This document shows, one piece after another, positions 57,601 through 64,000 of a DNA stretch of 64,000 nucleotides. Position 1 is the stretch's first letter. Each line of letters begins with the position of its first letter. This DNA is from Paraconiothyrium sp. Pb-2020 (lineage: Eukaryota > Ascomycota > Dothideomycetes > Pleosporales > Didymosphaeriaceae): assembly GCA_022419385.1 (NCBI GenBank), contig JAJUBI010000006.1, forward strand, positions 372,001-436,000, in the 5' to 3' direction. Below the pieces are notes generated by a model. That model was not told the DNA's origin. It ran no database searches and saw only the letters and a list, made by a program, of their open reading frames with translations. The position numbers were made by a program, and so were the translations under genes.

Positions 57601-58662
57601 ATCCAGACGCTCAGTTCCCTATGATAAGACGTTGGGTGATGGCTGGAGCTGAAAGTATAGCCTAGGGTGACTCACTTTATGTTGCGAGTTCGAAGTTATG
57701 AGCTGGTAATATACGGCCGTATCTCATGCGGGCGCAAAAGCTGGTCCAGTCGTTGGTGTCGACGACCACTGTGAACGTAGACTCAGATGTGGTAGGTTTG
57801 TCAAGTGCTCAAAGTGGAACTTCCGTTTGAAAGCAACTGTCCTTTGCATCATGAGGTCACTCCCTGTACATATGGCCGTTGGGCATTGCACATGCAGAAG
57901 TTTAGTTCAGCTCGAGATTTGTTTGTCGAGACACTTTGCTTGCTACGTTATGATTGTCAATCCGCAGCTCGCATTCACTGCAAGTAACCTGTACCTATGG
58001 AGGGCGGATCTTCGAGCCGAGCAAGCGTTGTATCCTTTCCCTACGAGCCTCACACTGGGATAATTGCTACGTCTCGGAGAATCCAATGTAAGTATTCAGG
58101 AGTTTGAAGCGTCCCAATGATCACAAGACGTTCGCACAGCGACCAAAGTGCGCAGGCAGCGTCCACAAGCTTTGAGACGTCTATTCAAATGAGAAAACTG
58201 AGGGGAGCCACGTGCAGGCCTCAATGGCTGCAAACGGAATTCAACACTTGCCGGTCTCGAATGGTAGACACATTTAGACGGTCTGGCGTTCACCAATCGC
58301 TGCGCCACAATTTCATCACGATCGCCACAGAGTGGCGAGTGCAACGATCATCGGGGCGTGTGCACATGAAGCTTGCGGGCCCGCGGGCTCCTATTTGGAC
58401 CAAGATTGCAATGCGGAAGGCACGGGCGAGTAGCCTATTGCCAACTACTAGTCCGCGAGCGCATCCACATTCACAGACAGAGAATTCCAACAATATTCCA
58501 CTGCTCCTCTGCAAAAGAGAGCGAGTTCTTTGTACGCAAAAGCATCGGGCACCGCCACAGATCGCGTTCGGCTAAAGACAAGGTCTCATTCGAGCTTACC
58601 GGAACAGGCGAAGAGCAGCGCGGCGCGCGATAGATCTTCCCCAGCGGGTTGTCAACACCATC
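54643..58662. other. Long intergenic region between divergent MEP and SSK2 genes
   Basis: About 4 kb without a convincing gene. A 121-codon minus-strand frame at 55808-56173 and a short plus-strand frame at 55556 look partly protein-like but overlap one another in opposite directions and have no splice context. 56.2-58.6 kb shows nothing. The size suggests long regulatory regions for both stress/nitrogen-responsive genes (inference). Confidence 0.45.
55402..56026. promoter_or_regulatory. GATA-factor (AreA-type) sites upstream of the ammonium transporter
   Basis: HGATAR words occur at 55402-55408 (TGATAAG on the minus strand), 55728-55733 (AGATAA, minus) and 56021-56026 (AGATAA, plus), 0.8-1.4 kb upstream of the MEP ATG. 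Fungal ammonium transporters are commonly controlled by AreA/Gln3-type factors. Single motifs of this length also occur by chance, so this is suggestive only. Confidence 0.35.
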
Positions 58663-61600
58663 ATGAGCCACGAGGCTCCCAGCCGGGTCCGCTTTACCCA
58701 CGACAACGCACTGCTGGCCGACAGCAGACCCGTTGACATGAGCAAGCCCGTCGTGGTCAACGCCCCGCTGGCTACCGACTCGTCCGGGTCGTCTGGCGAT
58801 GAGGGCGCGCAACAGAACCTTGCTTCGCTTGAGGAAGAAGGCCAGTATGAATTCGCACCACCCGTCGCCACCCCCCTCGACGATGTTCCCCCGATGGCAG
58901 GCTCCCAAGGCTACAGCTGGGCCACCTCGAGCCGTCGCGGAATGATGACCCCAGGCGAACACCCGCCGCCTCTCCAAACCAACGGCGGCACCAAGACTCG
59001 TCCCTCCGCCGTGAGGACCCCCAGCAATGCGTACACCCCCTCAAACGCCCGCAGACCACAGCAGTTCTCTCTCAACACCACGACCAGTAACCACCGCACC
59101 CGCACTTCGTCCGCGAACCGCTCCCGTCGCAATCCCAACGCCGAATATCGTGCCCAGGAGAAAGCATATGTGCAACGCATAAGGCAAGAGAACGAGCAGG
59201 ACGAGTTCTTCGATGTGCGCACCCCTAGCCTGGGTTACAGCACTGACACAGAGTCCGACGACGAGTCGCCATCCACCGCCGACTACGCCGACAATGACCC
59301 ATATGACCAAGAGACGCTGTTGTACTATGGCAACGAGGACATGCAGCCTTCTGTGGAGGAACTCAAGATCCCTGCCAACCGGGAGCCGCTGGAGTGGCAT
59401 TCCATGCTTGCCAACGTGCTGACGGGCGATGTGGTCAAGCAGGAGAAGAAGAGGCTGATTGGAAGCACTGAGCAGCAGGCCGACAGCACGCTCAAGGCCG
59501 AGATTTGGATGGGCGTGCGTGCGAAAGTATGCGGACGAACGCTGCAGGCCCAGAGACGACTTGTCGACGACAAAAGAGGGAACATCAGGAATGACTTGGA
59601 GAGCATCATCACCTTCGAGGTCCAAGGTGCTGCAGAAGCAGGCCAGACGCCCGCAGCACAGGTCGCCGAGGTGGTGAAGAAGATCGAACAGGTTGAGAGC
59701 CTGTATCCCACGCGGCAGACCTTAGAACAGGCTTACCCCAGGGCAGCTTCTCAGGGGTACAAGGACGCATGCGATGCCGTTTTCGCGTGGAACAACACTA
59801 CGGAGCTCATCAACACCGAGATGTCCATCTTAAAGAAGTGGGTCGGCAATGACGAGCTGGACTTCTCAAAGCCCCGAGCACGAAATGCGAACGATCACCA
59901 CCTCACTGATGAATCTTCCTTCATCGACCGCATTTTGAAGGAAGATGGCCTCAAGTCGCTACAAGGAGACGCAAGCCTTCTAGTCGCTCTCGAGAGGGTC
60001 ATTCACAAAGCCAAGGCAACGTTGATCGCAAACGCCGAGGGTTTTGCTGAGCGACATCTTCCGCCGTACATCGAGGAACTGCTTACTTTGATCAACTTCC
60101 CGTCTCGTCTGCTCCAGGAAATCATCCGCGTCCGCCTGTCGTACGCAAAGAAGATCAAGGACCCTTCACAGCAAGGTGTTATGTTGGCTGAGCAGATGAT
60201 TGCGCAATTCCAGATTCTGCTCACTCTTGCTGGCAAAATCAAGGACAGTTATCTCATCATCTCGAGACCTGAACCCGGATGGGATCTACCGCCCTGCATT
60301 GAAGAAAACTTCGACAATGTAGTTCTCGATGCTTTGAAATTCTACTTCAGGATGCTGAACTCGAAACTGTCTGCTAACAAGAACACTTTTAAGGAGGCTG
60401 AAATCCTCGAACAAGAGTGGGACTTCTCGAATAAGTTGGGTCGCCAGCTTGAAGGTGGCGATGTTGAGACGGCAGAACAGTTCAGCTCGCTCACATCCAA
60501 GTCTCTTTCCCGGTTGACGGCACATTTTGAAAGAGAGCTACAACGTAGGCCAGACGAGGTTAGCGGAGCTGAAATGGAAAAGCGATACAAGCAGATTCTG
60601 GACTCTGTTCGTGTTCGTCAGCGGAAGCTCTTCCGTTTCTCCAGGATCCTGACGCAGCGGTTCGAAAACTGCACCGAGTACAACATCAACCATATCGACT
60701 TGGATCAGGAACAGCTGAACGATCTATACGAATCTCTCATCATGACGGGCCACTTCCTCGTGGAAACATCCGGTGGTGACAACACTGGTATCTACATAAT
60801 CGCGTCGCCTGCCCTGCTGGACCGACCAAAGGATATCCAATCACTCCTCACTACCTGTTACCACGCAGAAGAGAATCCAGAGGACCCATCGAATCCCTAT
60901 GCGCTGATCATCCGTCCTGAAGAACCTCTTTTCTGGATGGGCAAGAAGATGAATGCCAACATTCGAGAACCTCATCTCGATGTCAAGCCAGGTCGTCTCC
61001 GACTCGTCGCAGATGGATCACAGGTACGACTTGCCAATGCCAACGCATCCTTCCTACAATCTATCGGCATGGACCTCAACACCTTGATCGAACAGAGAGC
61101 CAACCTACCACGTGTCAATCAGGAGTTGCAGAAGATCAAGAAAACTGCGTACAAACTGTCCAACACTATCATGGATAGTGTTGAGATCGTTAGAAGGCAG
61201 ACAGCCGGACTTGATTGCCAGGACTTAATTCAGACATGTTTCGCTTTTGCAACCGAATTCGGACAACGTTCGTTGCTATACATGGATTACAACCGACGGG
61301 CTATGAACAACATCAAGTTGACAAGGCTTGCCCTTGACTGGGTGAGCTTCATCTGCGATGACTGCACAGCTTCGGACCGCAAAACCTTCCGTTGGGCTGT
61401 CGTGGCCCTGGAATTCGCCATGATGATGACCAGGGGGCAGAACATCCTCTCTATCAGCGATGAAGAGTACTCCAAGCTGCGACTAAAGGTCGCTGGTTGT
61501 ATGTCGGTCCTCATATCGCATTTCGATATCATGGGCGCCAGGTCGACTATCGCTGCTCAAGCAGAACGACAACGCCAGAACGCACTTGCCGGCAAGTCTC

Positions 61601-62779
61601 TATGGGATCCAAAGAACATGAAAGACGATGAAGAATCCATTAGGCTCACCCAAGAGAAATGGACGGTAATGCTCGAGGAAATCGATGCAATTCGCAAGGA
61701 AAAAGAAGCCGAACGCCAGGCTCTAGGAAGAGTTCTTGAAGACTCGAACGAGGCTGACCGAGCGCTGACGTTCCTGTCATCTTCGGCTACCAATGTAACT
61801 TTGCGGTGGCAGCAAGGACAATTCGTGGGTGGCGGTACTTTTGGTTCCGTCTACGCTGCTATGAACCTTGACTCAGGTCATCTGATGGCCGTTAAGGAGA
61901 TCCGTCTACAAGATCCTCAGCTGATTCCAACAATTGTCGCTCAGATCAGGGATGAGATGGGCGTGCTACAAGTGTTGGATCATCCGAACATCGTCTCGTA
62001 CTACGGTATCGAGCCGCATCGTGACAAGGTTTACATCTTCATGGAGTATTGCTCGGGTGGTTCGCTTGCGGGCTTGCTGGAACATGGCAGGATTGAAGAC
62101 GAGACGGTCATTCAAGTCTACGGTTTGCAGATGTTGGAAGGTCTTGCTTATCTTCATGATTCTGGTGTCGTGCACCGGGACATCAAGCCTGAGAGTAAGT
62201 CAGATGCATTATGCAACAAAATTGAGACTAACATACATAGACATTCTCCTTGACCACAACGGTGTCATCAAATTCGTGGATTTCGGTGCCGCCAAAGTCA
62301 TAGCCCGGCAGGGTAGGACTCTTGCTGCCGAACACGCTGCTACCCGACAGGGACGGCAGGGATCGATGACCGGAACGCCTATGTACATGTCACCAGAAGT
62401 GATCCGAGGTACGAATCTGGGTCGCCACGGAGCCGTCGATGTTTGGTCCCTTGGCTGCGTCATCCTGGAAATGGCTACTGGACGTCGGCCGTGGGCAAAT
62501 ATGGACAACGAATGGGCTATCATGTACCACATTGCCCAAGGCGACCCACCTCAACTGCCCACCACCGACCTGCTCAGCGAAGCAGGCATTGATTTCTTGA
62601 AGAAATGCTTTGAACGCGACCCATCGCAGCGCGCCTCTGCCGTGGAGTTGTTGCAGCACGAGTGGATCATGACTCTACGGGCACAGCTGTCGCTCGAGCC
62701 ACAAACCCCCAGCAGCGAGACGAGTTCTGGACCAGGTAGTGCTTCCAGTACACGGCAGAACTCTGGCTTCTATTCCTAG
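58663..62779 (+). CDS. SSK2: HOG-pathway MAP kinase kinase kinase Ssk2/Ssk22 (Wis4/SskB type)
   Basis: Exon 1 is 58663-62194 and exon 2 is 62241-62779; the 46-nt intron (GTAAGT, ACTAAC, TAG) splits the K-P-E-N-I-L-L catalytic loop, so it is required. The product is 1,356 residues. After a disordered N-terminus comes a long conserved helical region (~230-1000) specific to this MAPKKK family, which receives the Ssk1 response-regulator signal. The kinase domain begins near residue 1047: G-G-G-T-F-G-S-V glycine loop, M-A-V-K-E-I lysine, V-H-R-D-I-K-P-E-N, V-D-F-G-A-A-K, M-S-P-E-V. All catalytic residues are present. It phosphorylates the Pbs2 MAPKK, leading to Hog1 activation in osmotic and oxidative stress (family knowledge). 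Length and domain order match Aspergillus SskB. Confidence 0.95.
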
Positions 62780-63415
62780 TCACAGACTCACTTCACTTTC
62801 CTTGAGTTGTATGCTGACTCGCTGTTTCTTCATTCAGATCTTCGTTGTTTTTCCTATTTCAGTCCTCTTTCTCCACCTTATCCTGACGGTCCCTACTGTC
62901 ACCGCCGACGCGCCTCTATTTCCCAACCCTAAGACTGATATCATTCGCATCTTTACACGTTTATTGGCGCGGAGTGCTTCCGGCTTAGCTTGGCTGGAGC
63001 ACAATAACGCGCTGGTATGGCTGCATTGGAATGAACGATGCTGCGTCTTGCATTAGCGATGGAGTTCATGGTTTTGCTCTGATTTTATGGCGGCTGGTCT
63101 ATTTGACCACATTGTAGTATGTAATCTTCCGTGCCTCGTCTTCACAGGCAGGTCAATAGCAACGATTCGGCCCCCTTGCTGGGTGGCTTGTATATGCCCA
63201 TACATCGCTTTCTTCTTTTGATCAATGGCAATGTGAGTCTTACTACATTGACATGTGAAGACTCCCTGGTCCATCTTGGCCTCATTAGCCGGCATTGCGC
63301 GAGTCATCGTGCACAGATGAACGCGGAGGTCCGATCACGTGCATGCCCGTCACAGCGGGCGCAGTTTTGCCGAGACTTTTGACGCATACAACATTTTCCT
63401 GAGTCAACCCCGCCA
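62780..63415. other. Intergenic, SSK2 3' flank and HTS1 promoter
   Basis: About 0.64 kb between two plus-strand genes; short frames only. Confidence 0.5.
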
Positions 63416-64000
63416 ATGCCCCACCATCCTGCACACTGCCAGACTACTTTACGTCGTGCCGGCACGCTCGTATTTTCGCTTCCCCGAAAGCAGACCCGGT
63501 TCCTGTCAATCGCATCCTACACACCGCTGCTGCCTTTTCTTTGGCCTGCGCAGACGACCCTGGCGCGCAAACATTCGACGACCGCAACTCGCCGCTCACG
63601 CGACTCGCAATACGACAACATGGGGAAAGAGGGGAAGGGTAACTTCCAGCTGAAGACGCCGAAGGGCACGCGGGACTGTACGGTTGCAGCTTGAAGTATT
63701 GTGGGAGTGGTTGCTGATTGAAGTGTAGGGTCGGGCACTGATGTTGTCTTGCGCGAACAGATCTTCACGACCATTACCAACGTTTTCAAGTATGTCGCTA
63801 CGCAGGAGTTACATGTAATGCATATGCTAATTACGCTCAAGGCGCCACGGTGGTGTCACAATAGATACGTACGCAAAGCTCCAATCGCGTCTCACTACGC
63901 CCCGATCCACTGACTGGAACCAGGCCCGTATTCGAACTTAAAGAGACACTCACAGGCAAATACGGCGAAGACAGCAAGCTCATCTATGACCTCGCAGACC
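63416..64000 (+). CDS. HTS1: Histidyl-tRNA synthetase, N-terminal part (cut by window edge)
   Basis: Four exons are visible: 63416-63677, 63729-63789, 63842-63868 and 63924-64000 (continuing beyond the edge). Joined, they contain the class II HisRS N-terminal motif: T-P-K-G-T-R-D-W, then R-H-G-G-V-T-I-D-T-P-V-F-E-L-K and G-K-Y-G-E-D-S-K-L-I-Y-D-L. Every junction phase agrees. Two in-frame ATGs are possible. The one at 63416 gives a 68-residue Arg/Ser/Leu-rich, acid-poor leader like a mitochondrial presequence; the one at 63620 starts the cytosolic-type M-G-K-E-G-K-G. In yeast a single HTS1 gene supplies both compartments from two starts, and the same appears likely here. The enzyme charges tRNA-His with histidine. 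Motifs 2 and 3 lie outside the window. Confidence 0.92.

Overview
This window is nuclear DNA from a filamentous ascomycete (Pezizomycotina, most likely a dothideomycete-like mould). The evidence is the short GT-AG introns (mostly 45-70 nt) with CTAAC/CTGAC branch sites, the house-keeping gene set and the long serine/proline-rich proteins. The species cannot be named from the sequence alone.

Layout. 1-372 is the 5' part of a GCN20-type ABC-F gene (minus strand, running off the left edge). 1919-5569 is a long disordered protein. 7369-8945 is a secreted, GPI-anchored PQQ-type sugar dehydrogenase, and 9783-11529 an F-box protein. 11.9-20.7 kb is a gene-poor block made mostly of one diverging tandem repeat of about 240-280 bp. 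Nearly every legible unit keeps a minus-strand TATA box and an ATG about 80 nt downstream. The block is interrupted by a decayed coiled-coil gene and minisatellites. 21054-28703 is a giant lysine/glutamate/proline-rich protein with about twenty WG/GW modules. 30372-32898 is another disordered protein.

From 33.9 kb the window is dense with core cell-biology genes: SLD3 (replication initiation), a 100-residue conserved-looking small protein in three exons, DNA2 (helicase-nuclease), an ODC-type mitochondrial 2-oxodicarboxylate carrier, TSC10/KDSR (sphingolipid synthesis), SAS10/UTP3 (18S rRNA processing), a luciferase-domain membrane protein, EMC5, a MEP/AMT ammonium transporter, the HOG-pathway MAPKKK SSK2, and at the right edge the start of HTS1 (histidyl-tRNA synthetase). 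HTS1 has an upstream in-frame ATG that could supply a mitochondrial form.

The genes are independent eukaryotic transcription units. DNA2/ODC and TSC10/SAS10 are divergent pairs sharing promoters of about 0.4 kb; ODC/TSC10 and the luciferase-domain gene/EMC5 are convergent pairs. The most unusual feature is the 11.9-20.7 kb array of promoter-like units, which I cannot match to a known element. No tRNA, rRNA, CRISPR array or recognisable transposase was found.
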